A stretch of DNA of 64,000 nucleotides from the NCBI GenBank assembly GCA_965199005.1, contig CBDAQK010000006.1:3038001-3102000 (forward strand), read 5' to 3'. This DNA is from LMUY01 sp965199005 (GTDB lineage Bacteria > Pseudomonadota > Alphaproteobacteria > Acetobacterales > Acetobacteraceae). Of this stretch, positions 8,306-17,461 are shown one piece after another; the first letter of the stretch is position 1, and each line of letters begins with the position of its first letter. The notes below the pieces were generated by a model. It searched no databases. It worked only from the letters and a program-made list of their open reading frames with translations, and was not told the origin of the DNA. A program made the translations under genes and the position numbers.

Positions 8306-9193
8306 ACCATGTCTTGTTGATTAGAACCCATGTGCCCAGTCTCGCAATCCGATGGACATGATGGTCCATGGGCGGTCGACGAGTTTGGTGCACGCTTCGG
8401 CGCAGTGCGCGACGATGTCGTTGTGTGTGTCGAAGATGCGGTTGGGCAGCCAGTTCTGGTGCATATACTGCCAGACGTTCTCGATTGGGTTTAGCTCCGG
8501 GCATTTCGGCGGCAGCGGAACCAAGGTGATGTTCGGCGGCACGACGAGCTTGTCCGATACGTGCCGCCGGCTTGATCGAGCACGAGGGCGGCATGGGCGC
8601 CCTTGCTCACATGGGAGGCGATCTCGGCCAAGTGCAGGTTCATCGCCTCGATGTTGCATTTGGGAAGGATGAGGCCGGCGGCCTTGCCCAGCCGGGGGCA
8701 GATGGCGCCGAATATGTAGGTGGAGGCGGTGCGCTGGTCCTGCAGCGCTACCGGGCGGGTGCCCCGTCGGCCCCAGCGTCGTGTGATCTCTGTTTTCTGT
8801 CCGACCCGCGCTTCGTCGGCGAACCAGACCTCTATGCGCCTGGCCGCGATGGCACGGTCGCGTGCGATCTGCGCCCCGACGTCGGCGAAGCTGTTTTAAA
8901 AAGCGCGATCGCGTCCTCAGCCTGCCCGTGGTGGCGCGGCCGGGCGGACAGCTTGCGGAAATTCATCGCCAGCAACTCGCGGCTCATGGTTGGTTTGGCG
9001 ATGCGATCCCGGATGTGTCCCACACCCATCGGCACAGGTCGATCAGCCACCATTGCACCACGCCATGAACCGACGCGACAGGACCGCTCTCGACCACCGC
9101 AGCCAAGGCGGCGCGTTGAGCCTCGCTCAGCAATGGCTTGGCTCCGGGCGACTTGCGGTCAATCAGTCCATCCGGCCCAGTCGCGTTGAACTT
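8305..9193 (-). pseudogene. IS630-family transposase relic
   Basis: Remains of a second IS630-type transposase, unrelated in detail to the copy at 6-7 kb. From right to left the pieces read GPDGLIDRKSPGAKPLLSEA (linker after the HTH), WWLIDLCRWVWD, MSRELLAMNFRKLSARPRHH, then the C-terminal DDE end VPLPPKCPELNPIENVWQYM with the catalytic Glu. At least two frameshifts separate them, one a single-base loss at about 8.57 kb where DQAGWHVSDK is expected. The N-terminus is missing because an IS5 element abuts at 9194. The left end may be the TA at 8305-8306. Confidence 0.8.
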
Positions 9194-9195
9194 TA

Positions 9196-9985
9196 GGCCG
9201 TGTGGACGGATGAAAATAAAGTTGGCTTTGGGGGATTCCCGGATCGGGCTTTGATCGAATCAATAGGCAACCGGCGAGACGGGAGCCGGACCATGCTGAC
9301 TGTGATGACAGAAGACGATTGGGTGATCGTGTTGGAGGTGTTCGACGGCGCGCAGACGCGAAGCGGCGAGCCTGGTGCCGACGACCGCAGATTTCTTGAG
9401 GCACTGCACTCTTTCACGGTGCACAACATCACGTGGCGCGCGCTGCCGGCTGAGTTTGGCAAGTGGAACAGCGTCTGGAAGCGGTTCTGGCGTCTGAGCG
9501 GGTCCGGCGTTTTCGACGTGTTCTTCGAGACACTGGCTCAACTCAGCACAATGGCGCATCTGGTGCAGATGTTCGACAGCACGGTGACGCGGGCGCATGT
9601 TCAGGTGCCGGCGCAAAAGGGGGCAACAAAATCAGGCGCTCGGCCGCTCGCGGGGCGGCTTCTCGTGCAAAATCCACCTCAAGACAGATTTCGACGGGTT
9701 GCCGATCGGCTTCCACCTGACCGCCGGCGAGGCGAGCGACAGCAAGGAGTTCAAGATGTCGCTCGAGATGGGTCCGGACATCAAGCCGCGTGCGGCGATG
9801 ACGGACAAAGGCTATGACTCCAACGCCAATCGGACGGCGTGCCGCAGGCGTGGTATTGCGCCGATCATCCCATACCGGGACAACGCCGAAGACAGACCGA
9901 ACCACTTTCCCAAAACGCTCTACAAAGGGCGCGTACGCATCGAGCAAGCCATGGGCAAACTCAAGCGCTTCAAGCGCGTCGCCAA
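9196..9985 (+). mobile_element. IS5-family (IS427 group) element, 3' truncated
   Basis: The left end GGCCGTGTGGACGG after a TA at 9194-9195 resembles the GGTCGCGTGGAC end of the intact IS5 copy at 10308, so the boundary is well placed. It interrupts the IS630 relic. No matching right end is visible. Similarity to transposase stops near 9.98 kb, where unrelated DNA begins, so the right part has been lost. Confidence 0.7.
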
Positions 9986-10034
9986 GCGAGGCAAAAGTAG
10001 ACCCAGAGCCGAGAGGTCCCGAAATCCCCCCTAG
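9305..10034 (+). pseudogene. IS5-family transposase, two frames, C-terminus lost
   Basis: The first frame (ATG 9305, MTEDDWVIVLEVFDG) carries WRALPAEFGKWNSVWKRFW and the first catalytic Asp in MFDSTVTRAH. The second frame, entered near 9.61 kb, carries QALGRSRGGFSCKIHLKTD, the second Asp in AMTDKGYDSNANR, and the RIEQAMGKLKRFKRVA block with the catalytic Glu. Two overlapping frames are normal for the IS427 group, where a programmed frameshift makes the full transposase. After RFKRVA the frame runs into unrelated sequence (KRGKSRPRAERS) and stops at 10034, so roughly the last 20-30 residues are missing. Probably inactive. Confidence 0.78.
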
Positions 10035-10305
10035 AACGCCGCCGGCGCTTGGTTGTGTTTCGCCTGAACCGCTACCCGCTGCGTTCGCAACACCCAGGCT
10101 GCTGTTCCATAAAATCCTCCGATTTGTGAAGCAGTGTTGCCGAATATGGCTTCGGCTCCAGAATTGTCGTTGTAAAGGCACTCAGGCTTTGTAAGCCATC
10201 GCCAGCTGCGGACTGCTGTTCCGCAAAGAAATTCCCCAGCCCGCTTTCTGCGGGACCGCCAATTTGAGCAAATAGTGAATTGTCTGAGTTAAAAGAATTT
10301 ATACC
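9986..10305. other. Unassigned segment of lower GC between two IS5 elements
   Basis: About 320 bases with visibly more A/T than the surroundings (AAAAGAATTTATA near 10.29 kb, several TTTG/AAAT runs). No transposase, promoter or known repeat is recognisable. An open frame on the minus strand crosses it (NSLFAQIGGPAESGLGNFF) but continues into the IS5 end, has no homologue I recognise and no good start. It could be a scrap of foreign DNA left between insertion elements. Confidence 0.4.
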
Positions 10306-11080
10306 TAGGTCGCGTGGACAAAGCTGATCCACTGTTTGATGGTAGCCAGCTTGGCAAAGCCGAGGAAGCTACTTGCGGTATGATCGTATCGAGTGGCCAC
10401 GCGCCTGCTGTTCTTGAGACGGTTGAAGAAGCGCTCGACCCTGTTTCGGGTCGCATACAAGGCCCGATCGACTGTGTGCTGGATGTGCCGGTTCTTCTTG
10501 GTAGGGATCTCGGGTGTGCCGCCTCGGACGCGGACTTCCTCTCGGATGGCGTCGCTGTCGTAGCCCTTGTCGGCCAGCATGACCTTGGGGTCGGCATCGT
10601 GCTCGGCCATGAGATCGGTGAAAGCCGTGCTGTCGTGCGCCTCGCCGGGCGTCAGGGGGAGCGCAATTGGAAGACCCTCAGCGTTGGTCCGGGCATGGAT
10701 TTTGGTCGAAAAGCCACCGCGCGAGCGGCCAAGAGCCTGATTTTGAGTCTTCCCCTTGCGCCGGCGGCACAGTGGTGTGCCTGGATGACAGTGCTGTCGA
10801 CCATCTGCACGGCATCGTTGCCGCCGCCCTCGGCGAGGGCCTCGAGCATCAGGTCCCATAGCCCGGCGGCCGTCCAGCGGCGGTATTGCCGGTGCACGGA
10901 GTTCCAATTGCCGAGCTCCCCGGGCAGATCACGCCAAGGCGCGCCAGTCCGGGCAATCCAGAATACCGCGTTCAACGTGCGGCGGTGGTCGGCAGGCGGA
11001 CGCCCCCGCAAGGCACCGCGCTCGATTACGAACGGCTCAAAGAACGCCCAATCGTCGTCGCTTAGAAGGCCTCGGATCAC
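10305..11080 (-). CDS. IS5-family transposase made by frameshifting
   Basis: OrfA starts at ATG 11080 (MIRGLLSDDDWAFFEPF) and carries WRDLPGELGNWNSVHRQYRRW and the first Asp of the DDE triad in QMVDSTVIQAH. OrfB, in the next frame, runs from about 10.77 kb to the stop at 10305 and carries QALGRSRGGFSTKIHARTN, the second Asp in MLADKGYDSDAIR, and the Glu block ATRNRVERFFNRLKNSRRVATRYD. The frames overlap across about 120 bases around the AAGGGGAAGAC stretch, a plausible slippage site. Read together they give a full IS427-type transposase. The final stop lies just outside the left repeat, as in other compact IS elements. Confidence 0.88.
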
Positions 11081-11164
11081 CGCTGATCTCCACTACGAAA
11101 ATCAGCTTCGAATCACACTCCACCGCGTCGGGGAATCCTCCTTACGCGCTTTGTCCACGCGACC
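10308..11164 (-). mobile_element. IS5-family (IS427 group) element, intact
   Basis: An 857-bp element with perfect terminal inverted repeats: GGTCGCGTGGACAAAGC at 10308-10324 and its exact complement at 11148-11164. It is flanked by TA at 10306-10307 and 11165-11166, the usual IS427 target duplication. It holds a two-frame transposase. Its right flank is the 3' part of a tniB relic, but the left flank is not the rest of tniB, so the locus was rearranged before or after insertion. Confidence 0.92.
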
Positions 11165-11167
11165 TAA

Positions 11168-11435
11168 TCCTGCCGCGATGGCAGGGTGACGAAGAATTCA
11201 AGGCCTTGTTGTTGCCGTCCTGCGCCACTTGCCGCTTAGGACGGCCAGCCAGATCTCGGCCCGGGCTCTCCGGCAAGTGCTGCAGGCGACCGACGGTGTT
11301 ACGGCGCGCGTGTTCAGGTTGTTCAACGATCTTGCCGCCGACGCGATCGAACGTGGCGCCGAGTGCATCACTGACGAGAGAATCGCGGCATGGCGCCCGA
11401 TGACGCGTCCAACCCCCGCATTGCTTGAAGCCTGA
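11168..11435 (+). pseudogene. tniB: tniB/tnsC-like ATPase, 3' fragment
   Basis: Only the C-terminal part of a TniB-type transposition ATPase remains. RWQGDEEFKAL is in one frame, then after a one-base shift at about 11.21 kb come LRHLPLRTASQISARALRQV and TARVFRLFNDLAADAIERG, a highly recognisable TniB ending. The TGA at 11433-11435 overlaps the ATG of tniQ, the usual coupling of these genes. The AAA+ core with Walker motifs is absent because the IS5 element lies immediately upstream. Non-functional. Confidence 0.75.
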
Positions 11436-12261
11436 TGCGGCCTTGGTGTCTCCCATTGCCTTACGTGACGGAGCTGTTTCCCGACGAACTTGTGTCTTCG
11501 TGGCTGCGGCGCACCGGGACAGAATACGGCGTCAGCCTGGAGGTGCTTGCCCGACACATCGGGCTTTCGAGAACCAAGCCGGCGAAATCGACCATGACCT
11601 CTCGCCCGATGAGATCGAGCGACTTGCAGATGCAATGCGAGTGGAGCGGACCGACATCCGGCGACGACTGCATCACCCGCTTCGTCCGTCGGTTTGCTTG
11701 CTGCGGGCAGACCGAGCACCGATCCAAGTCTGCGCCACCTGCCGGACTCGGCATCTTACGACCCATGCGCCGTCTGCTGTCCTCCGGGCCTGGTTCGAGT
11801 TCTGGCATATCGAGTGCCAAGCCTGCCAGAGTCCCATGTCTTCATCCGGAAGCCCGATATTTGACCGGTGCAATCACGCCCGCGCGCATCCGAACTGGTT
11901 TTCCGGCATCATGTCGACAGCTCGCCGCGGAGCCGTCAGGCTGCATGCATTCGCGCGGCGACCATTTAACGTGGCGCTATCGCCTGTCGCGATTCTTCGC
12001 CTTTTGTTGAAGCCGCTTTCGTCAGGGTGGCCCGATGACGACGATCCCCGATACGGAGTACACCGTGTGGCTGACCTGTTCTTACCGGGACTGCACGAGC
12101 TCGCGCGCGAGGAAGGCGTCCTCATCCCAGATATCTGGACAGCCCAGAAACCAGTCCAACTTGTCACCGCTCGCATCATACTGCTTGCGGCCTTCCAAAC
12201 TTCCTGGCTGATCCCAAGGGTTCGTTCCGCCGAGTGCAAGATGCAGCAGACAACCGAGTGA
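11435..12261 (+). pseudogene. tniQ: tniQ-like transposition protein, frameshifted
   Basis: TniQ/TnsD family, which in Tn5053 or Tn7-like transposons helps target-site choice. The start (LPYVTELFPDELVSSWLRRTG, VSLEVLARHIGLSRT) is in frame from ATG 11435. At about 11.58 kb the similarity moves to another frame (EIDHDLSPDEIERLADAMRV). Later come paired cysteines (CATCRTRH and ECQACQSP) where TniQ has a zinc finger, and an end at 12261. The frameshift and the truncated partner make it a relic. No tniA transposase or resolvase is present, so this is a fragment of a larger element. Confidence 0.75.
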
Positions 12262-12437
12262 GCACGTTCCTCGAACGCTGGATCAATGCCCTTCCGCCGC
12301 AGGTTAGATCGTCACTGTCCTGAGCGAACCAACGTAGGCGTTCGTCCCAAAATTGCTGCAAATTCGGGACTTAGCAGCCGACTGATCCGGGTTAAAGTGC
12401 AGTAAAAACGCCCAACCTGCTAAACCCGGAAATTTCG

Positions 12438-13002
12438 TGCAGTCTGACACTGGTGTTCGTGGTCGTGCTGCCGATCGTCAACAGCGTCGTGGTACGCACC
12501 TTCGCATGGATCGTGATCCTGGGGCGAAACGGCATCGTGAACGAGTGGTGATGGCCTTGGGCTTGTCGGCCACGCCCTTGCGGCTGCTGTTCAGTGAGAC
12601 GGGCGTGGTGATCGTGCTGGCGCAGGTGCAGATGCCGCTGATGGTGCTACCGCTGATGACGGCGCTGCAGCGGATTGACCCGAACCTGTCGAGCGCCTCG
12701 GCAGCCCTCGGGGCGGGGCCTGGCAAACGTTTTCCAAGGTCGTGCTGCCGCTGAGCCTGCCGGGCATCTTGGCAGGCCCCATCCTGACCTACGCCGCCTG
12801 CGTTACGGCCTTTGTCACCCGATCGCTCATCGGTGGTTTGCGGCTGATCTACATGCCCATAATGATCTACCAGCAGGCCATGAACTTGCAGAACTGGCCG
12901 TTCGCCGCCGCGGTTTCGGTGATCTTCATGGCATCGGTGTTGCTGGTGATCACGGTGCTGATCGCCCTCTCGCGGAGCCGCGCCATGCGGCTCTACGGCT
13001 GA
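12438..13002 (+). pseudogene. ABC permease (PotB-like), truncated and frameshifted
   Basis: Remains of an inner-membrane permease of the polyamine/iron-type ABC group. The first part (LVFVVVLPIVNSVVVRTFAW, LGRNGIVNEW) ends in a TGA at about 12.55 kb. Similarity then resumes in another frame (VIVLAQVQMPLMVLPLMTAL, SASAALGAGP) and after a second shift at about 12.72 kb in a third (VVLPLSLPGILAGPILTYAA, the EAA coupling loop) to the stop at 13002. The N-terminal helices are missing; homology starts abruptly at 12438 next to unassigned sequence. It lies 6 bases before a second broken permease, as in pot-type operons. Confidence 0.78.
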
Positions 13003-13008
13003 CCGGCG

Positions 13009-13816
13009 ATGCCACGGCATACCGACTGGCAATCCATTTCCATCGCCGCCGTGTTCGGTGCGGTCGCGACGCTGACGGTGCTAATACTGTTGTTCCCCAC
13101 TGCCATAATCCTGATCCTGTCATTCACCGGCGAGGAATTGCTGCACTTCCCACCGGCCTCCTACTCGCTACGCTGGTACCAGGCCCTGCTCGACGCCAAC
13201 GAGAGCCAGGACGCCGCCCTCGTTGCCTGAAGGTGGCGGTCATCGCCGTCGTCGCGTCCGTGATCCTCGGCGTGGCCGCCGTCCTGGCGACCGCACGCAG
13301 CCGGGCCGCCTGGGCGCGAATGCTCGACCTGGTGTTCATGTCACCGCTGATCCTGCCGGTGCTGGCATTTGGCTTCGCGTCCCTCATGCTGTTCTCGCTG
13401 CTCGGGATACCGGTCTCGCTGATGACGCTGGCGATCGGCCACGCCGTGATCAGCGTGCCCTTCGCGCTGCGGACCACGCTGGCGAGCCTGGCTCAGCTCG
13501 ACCCGGCGCTGCTCGATTGCTCGCTCAGCCTCGGTGCCGGGCAACTTAGACCGTTCCGGCGGGTCACCCTGCCGCTAATTGCACTCGGCGTCGCCTCGGG
13601 CGCATTCATCGCCTTCATAACGTCGTTCGACAACGTACCGGTCTCACTGTTCCTGCAGGATACACGCATGCAGGTGCTCCCGATCCATCTTGGGACATCA
13701 TCCAAAACAACCTGGACAGCCGCGCCGCGTCCGCCTGCGGCGTCATCATGATTGTGACGATCGTTTTGCTCGCGCTGATGGAGCGGGCCGCTGGCTTCTC
13801 GCGATACATAAAATAG
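13009..13816 (+). pseudogene. ABC permease (PotC-like), frameshifted
   Basis: The partner permease. The start (ATG 13009, ISIAAVFGAVATLTVLILLF) runs in frame to a TGA at about 13.23 kb after YSLRWYQALLDANE. Translation matches again one frame over (VAVIAVVASVILGVAAVLAT, PLILPVLAFGFASLMLFSLL, and the EAA-like loop SLGAGQLRPFRRVTLPLIAL). A further single-base loss near 13.69 kb moves the last helix (SACGVIMIVTIVLLALM) to a third frame ending TAG 13816. Two clean single-base lesions suggest decay by indels after selection was lost. No ATPase or binding protein of this system is present nearby. Confidence 0.8.
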
Positions 13817-13827
13817 AGGCGGGCTAC

Positions 13828-14699
13828 GTGACCGACACGAGAATGAGCCTTGCTGGCCTGAACGGAGCATCCGCCAGCGCGTTCGCGGCGGCGACGGGTT
13901 TGCTGTTCGAGGATGCCCCCTGGATCACCCGAGGCTTGGCGGCATCGCGGCCGTTTGCCAGCCTCACCGCCTTGCACGCCGCAATGATGGACCGGCTCCA
14001 TGCCGCAAACACGGGCGTGAAGCTCGCCTTCCTGCGCGGCCATCCCATGCTATCGCCCACGACCCTGCGCCAGGGCATGACGCCGGAATCGACCCTGGAA
14101 CGGCGCTCGATGGGTATGGATGCCTTGGACGAGGCAACGGCGGCTCAGCTCGATGCAGCGAACGCTGCCCACCTGGCACGGTTCGGCTTCCCGTTCATCC
14201 TTGCCGTGCGCCATGCCTCGCTGCCGACGATCCTCGGCGCCATGGAACGGCGGCCTCGGGCCGCTGTATGCCGAGATCGCCGAAATGCTGAGGGAAGTGG
14301 AGGCGATCAGTTGGATGCGCCTGCTTGACCGCGTGGCACCAGCGCCAACCGGCGGGATTTCACTCCACGTTCTCGACACAACCCGCAGTCGCCCCGCAAT
14401 GGGACTGCAAGGCGCGCTGTGGCAGTGTCCGCCGGAGTCTGCCTCTATGCCGTTGGCCAGCTTTGTCACCGACGCAAACGGCCGGGCTGCGAAGATGCTG
14501 GGCGATGGTGATCTGACCGCGTGCGCCTATGAGTGGCGGCTCGACACCGCGGCCTATTTCGCCCGGCATGGTGCCGCACCGCCCGACCGCTGCTTCCTGC
14601 CAGCGGTCTGCGTGCGCTTCAGCGTGTGGAACCCCGAGGAACACTTCCATTTTCCCGTGCTATTGACGATGGGTTCCTACACGACCTATCGCTGGAGCC
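13828..14699 (+). pseudogene. Bifunctional UraD-UraH (urate pathway) fusion, broken
   Basis: A fusion of OHCU decarboxylase (UraD) and 5-hydroxyisourate hydrolase (UraH), the two steps after urate oxidation that give allantoin. GTG 13828 starts the UraD part (LAGLNGASASAFAAATGLLF, the catalytic-loop FLRGHPML, and FGFPFILAV). At about 14.25 kb the frame shifts by one base; in the new frame the UraD tail (IAEMLREVEAISWMRLLDRV) runs without a stop into the UraH domain (GGISLHVLDTTRSRPAMG, FHFPVLLTMGSYTTYRW). The conserved C-terminal YRGS of UraH reads YRWS and the stop that should follow reads CGA. It was thus a one-piece enzyme and is now inactive or badly damaged. Confidence 0.78.
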
Positions 14700-14707
14700 G
14701 ACCCCCG

Positions 14708-16018
14708 CTACACAGCGACCGCGATGGCATCGATCTGCACCCGGGCGGACGGCACCGGGCCCGGACCGTGGATTGCCACAGCCTCGAACGCAAAGTCAGG
14801 CTCCGGCACCGAAGCCTGACGCACGCGCTCCCACACCTCCAACTCATCGGCCCGTGCCAAAGTCACGGTGCACTTGGTCAAGCGCGAGCCAGTGGCCTTC
14901 GTCGCATCGAGCAAGCGGCGGAGCGCCCACCAGCACTGGCTGGCCAGCGGTGCCGGCAGCCCAGCCAACTCGCTGGGAAGGGCGGCACTGCTCTCGGCGA
15001 GCCGCCCGGACTCGTCCAGGCCCAGCATCCCTGAGAAAAACACCAGCGGCCCTGCCTGCACCGCCAACGGAGCCGCGAACGGGCTGACGCCTGGCCAGAG
15101 ATGCAGCTTGCGCGCCAGGCCGCTCTCCGGCCGGAGCGCCGTAACCTCGATTTCGATCCGGCAGCCACGGTGGCCGACCTCATCGAACCCGGTCACGCAT
15201 AGGGCCGGCGGGTTAGCCGGGAAAAAGCTGCTGTGGACGCGGTGGAAGGTCGGGAAATCCCTGACGTCGGACAGATACACCGAGGCATGCAGCACATCGA
15301 CCATCGACAGGCCCTGCGTTGTCAGCACGCGGCGGATTTCGTTCAGGATGAACCAGGTCTGCGCCGCGATCGGGCCGTCGCGGCTGTCCGGATGGCTGCG
15401 GCCGGTGGCGAGCGCCCGCCCCTCCGGCGGCACGTCCGCAAAGCTGCCGATCAGCGGCATGCCAGGCGCTGCCGTGTCGATTGCGATGAACCCGGCGGTG
15501 AACACCAACGGCCCCGACTGCACTGCCTGCGCGTAATGCGAGGCGGAAGGCAGGTCGTGATGGTCCGGCGCGGCCAATGTGGTGCGCGCGCCGAACGGCC
15601 CGCCCTCCCCCGGCAGCGCCGCGATGGCGTCCGACCCGTATGCCCGGCCGCCGAGACCCGGCAGCCCGGCGACGCCCAGCCCGCTGCTGGGCGAGGGCTT
15701 CGGCTGCCAATGCATCCGGGCTTCCTCAAAGCAGGGGAACCACCGCTTGTCCGCCTGCCAGATATGCTGGCGCAGGATTTGGTCCGTCGCCGACCCGGCG
15801 TCCCGCAGCACGGCATCCATCCGCTCGAGCGTGGACCAGGCTTGCGCGCTGGCCAGCCCCTCCTGCAGATCGGCGACCGGGTAGCCCTGCCGCTTGGCGC
15901 CACCCTCCGCCGGCAGCGCGTCGAAGCTGGTGGCCGCTTCGTCCGGACGCACGCCGGACAGGAACAGCAGGCCGCCTGCCTTCACACTGGCGGGGTAGGC
16001 GGGAAAAGCCGAGACCAT
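14708..16018 (-). CDS. Protein with three tandem Rid (YjgF/YER057c/UK114) domains
   Basis: 436 residues from ATG 16018 (MVSAFPAYPASVKAGG), whose start overlaps the livF stop (ATGA). Three Rid-like domains can be traced: about 1-140 (GGLLFLSGVRPDE to GRAYGSDAIAAL), about 160-305 (GPLVFTAGFIAIDT to CRIEIEVTAL) and about 320-436 (GPLVFFSGMLGLDE to ARVQIDAIAVAV). Canonical RidA needs an Arg in its PARS segment (Arg105 of E. coli RidA) to hydrolyse enamines. By-eye alignment puts Gly, Leu and a non-Arg residue there (SSGLGVAG, PPALCVTG, PDFAFEAV), so standard deaminase activity is doubtful. Coupling to a Liv-type importer suggests a role on the imported compound. The exact reaction is unknown. Confidence 0.8.
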   Translation of the reverse strand: MVSAFPAYPASVKAGGLLFLSGVRPDEAATSFDALPAEGGAKRQGYPVADLQEGLASAQAWSTLERMDAVLRDAGSATDQILRQHIWQADKRWFPCFEEARMHWQPKPSPSSGLGVAGLPGLGGRAYGSDAIAALPGEGGPFGARTTLAAPDHHDLPSASHYAQAVQSGPLVFTAGFIAIDTAAPGMPLIGSFADVPPEGRALATGRSHPDSRDGPIAAQTWFILNEIRRVLTTQGLSMVDVLHASVYLSDVRDFPTFHRVHSSFFPANPPALCVTGFDEVGHRGCRIEIEVTALRPESGLARKLHLWPGVSPFAAPLAVQAGPLVFFSGMLGLDESGRLAESSAALPSELAGLPAPLASQCWWALRRLLDATKATGSRLTKCTVTLARADELEVWERVRQASVPEPDFAFEAVAIHGPGPVPSARVQIDAIAVAV

Positions 16019-16698
16019 CAAAAAAGCTCCCAAAGGTCATGTTCACTCTGCAGCGCCGCCGTGCTGCCGTCGTAGACGACGCGCCCGCCGCGCAGCACGA
16101 TGGCGCGGTCGACCACGCCCAGCGCCGGCAGCACGTTCTGCTCGATCACGATCAGCCCAGTGCCTTCGGACCGGCTGACCGTGGCGAGGTTGTCCAGCAC
16201 CGCGGACGCGCGCAGCGGCGCGAGCCCGGCGGTTGGTTCGTCCAGCAGCAGCACGCGCGGCCGGGTCATCAGCGCCATAGACACGGCGAGCATTTGCCGC
16301 TCCCCGCCGCTCAATGACCCAGCGCGCTGGCGCCGCCGGTTCTGCAGCAGGGGGAACAGCGTGTAGACGTCGCTCACGGGCCGGTGGCTGTTGAGCCCGG
16401 CGATGCTCAGGCAGTGCTCCACCGCCAGGTCGGAGAACACGTTGTGCGATTGCGGCACGAAGCCGATGCCGAGCACCACGTTGCGATGCACCGCCCCCGT
16501 CACGATGGGGTGGCCGTCGAAGCTGACCGTGCCTGTCATCTGCCGGATATCGCCGATCAGGCAGCGCAGCAGGGTCGATTTGCCGGAGCCGTTATGGCCG
16601 AAGATGCCGACACGCTCCTGCGCGCCAATCGTGACGCTGACGCCGTTCAGCACCTGGTTGCCGGCATAGCCCGCGATCACGTCAGTTGCTTGGAACAT
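16018..16698 (-). CDS. livF: Branched-chain-type ABC importer ATPase, LivF-like
   Basis: 226 residues. Walker A GHNGSGKST, signature LSGGERQMLAV, Walker B VLLLDEPTAGL. It powers uptake through the LivHM-type channel encoded upstream. ATG 16698 lies inside the last codons of livG (17-base overlap), and its stop overlaps the start of the triple-Rid gene, so all are made from one transcript. Length and motif spelling match LivF rather than LivG. The family covers amino acids, urea and short amides, so the solute is not fixed by this gene. Confidence 0.93.
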   Translation of the reverse strand: MFQATDVIAGYAGNQVLNGVSVTIGAQERVGIFGHNGSGKSTLLRCLIGDIRQMTGTVSFDGHPIVTGAVHRNVVLGIGFVPQSHNVFSDLAVEHCLSIAGLNSHRPVSDVYTLFPLLQNRRRQRAGSLSGGERQMLAVSMALMTRPRVLLLDEPTAGLAPLRASAVLDNLATVSRSEGTGLIVIEQNVLPALGVVDRAIVLRGGRVVYDGSTAALQSEHDLWELF

Positions 16699-17461
16699 GG
16701 GCCGCCGCGCCGAAATAGATTTCCGACAGCGCTTTGTCCGCCATCAACTCGGCCACCGGGGCGGTGGCGAGGACCCGCCCCGCCGCCATGAACACGCCCC
16801 GGCTACAGATGTCGCGGATAAATGCCACGTTGTGCTCCACGATGCAGATGGCGGTTCCGGCGGCGGCCTCCTCCGTGACGATGCGGCGCATGGCGGCGTA
16901 GGTGCGCCCTTCGACGCCCGCCATGGGTTCGTCCAGCAGCAGGCAGCGGCCGCCATTCATCAACGCACGCGCGATCCCCACCAATTTCTGCTGCCCGTAG
17001 GACAGCGCGGTGGACGGCTTGTTCGCGTGGTCGGCCAGCCCGGTCCGGGTCAGCAGCGCCATGGCGCGATCGCGCAGCGCCGCCTCGGCCCAGCGTAGCG
17101 CGGGAACGCGGAACAGGCTACCGGCGAGCGATTCCGCCGGGTAGTCGCGCGCCGCCACCATCAGGTTGTCCAGCACCGAGAGCGACGCGAACGGCCGTGC
17201 CTGCTGCCAGGTGCGGCCGAGCCCCAGCCGACCGCGGGCATCGATCGGCAACTGGTCGATCCGCTGGCCGCCCAGCCGGATCGTGCCACGGTCCAGCCGG
17301 GTCACGCCGCTGATCAGGTTGAACAGGGACGTCTTCCCCGCGCCGTTGGGGCCGATCAGCCCGACGATCTCCCCGAGGTGCAGCGTGAGCGAGATGTCGC
17401 TTGCCGCCGTCACGCCGCCGAAGCGCTTGCAGGCGCCGGTCACTTCCAAAACGGCTGTCAT
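16682..17461 (-). CDS. livG: Branched-chain-type ABC importer ATPase, LivG-like
   Basis: 259 residues from ATG 17461 (MTAVLEVTGACKRFGG), overlapping the livM stop as ATGA; a start 15 bases upstream (MERAG) is possible. Walker A GPNGAGKTS, signature LSYGQQKLVG, Walker B CLLLDEPMAGV and the H-loop IVEHNVAFI are intact. LivG-type ATPases pair with LivF to drive the LivHM channel. Its 3' end overlaps livF by 17 bases. Confidence 0.93.
   Translation of the reverse strand: MTAVLEVTGACKRFGGVTAASDISLTLHLGEIVGLIGPNGAGKTSLFNLISGVTRLDRGTIRLGGQRIDQLPIDARGRLGLGRTWQQARPFASLSVLDNLMVAARDYPAESLAGSLFRVPALRWAEAALRDRAMALLTRTGLADHANKPSTALSYGQQKLVGIARALMNGGRCLLLDEPMAGVEGRTYAAMRRIVTEEAAAGTAICIVEHNVAFIRDICSRGVFMAAGRVLATAPVAELMADKALSEIYFGAAAHVPSN

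Noticed and set aside
12240..12437. Possible transposon terminal repeats around GTCCCAAAATTGCTGCAAATTCGGGAC
   Set aside because: The GTCCC/GGGAC pairing is short and no second copy or target duplication was found, so an end could not be assigned.
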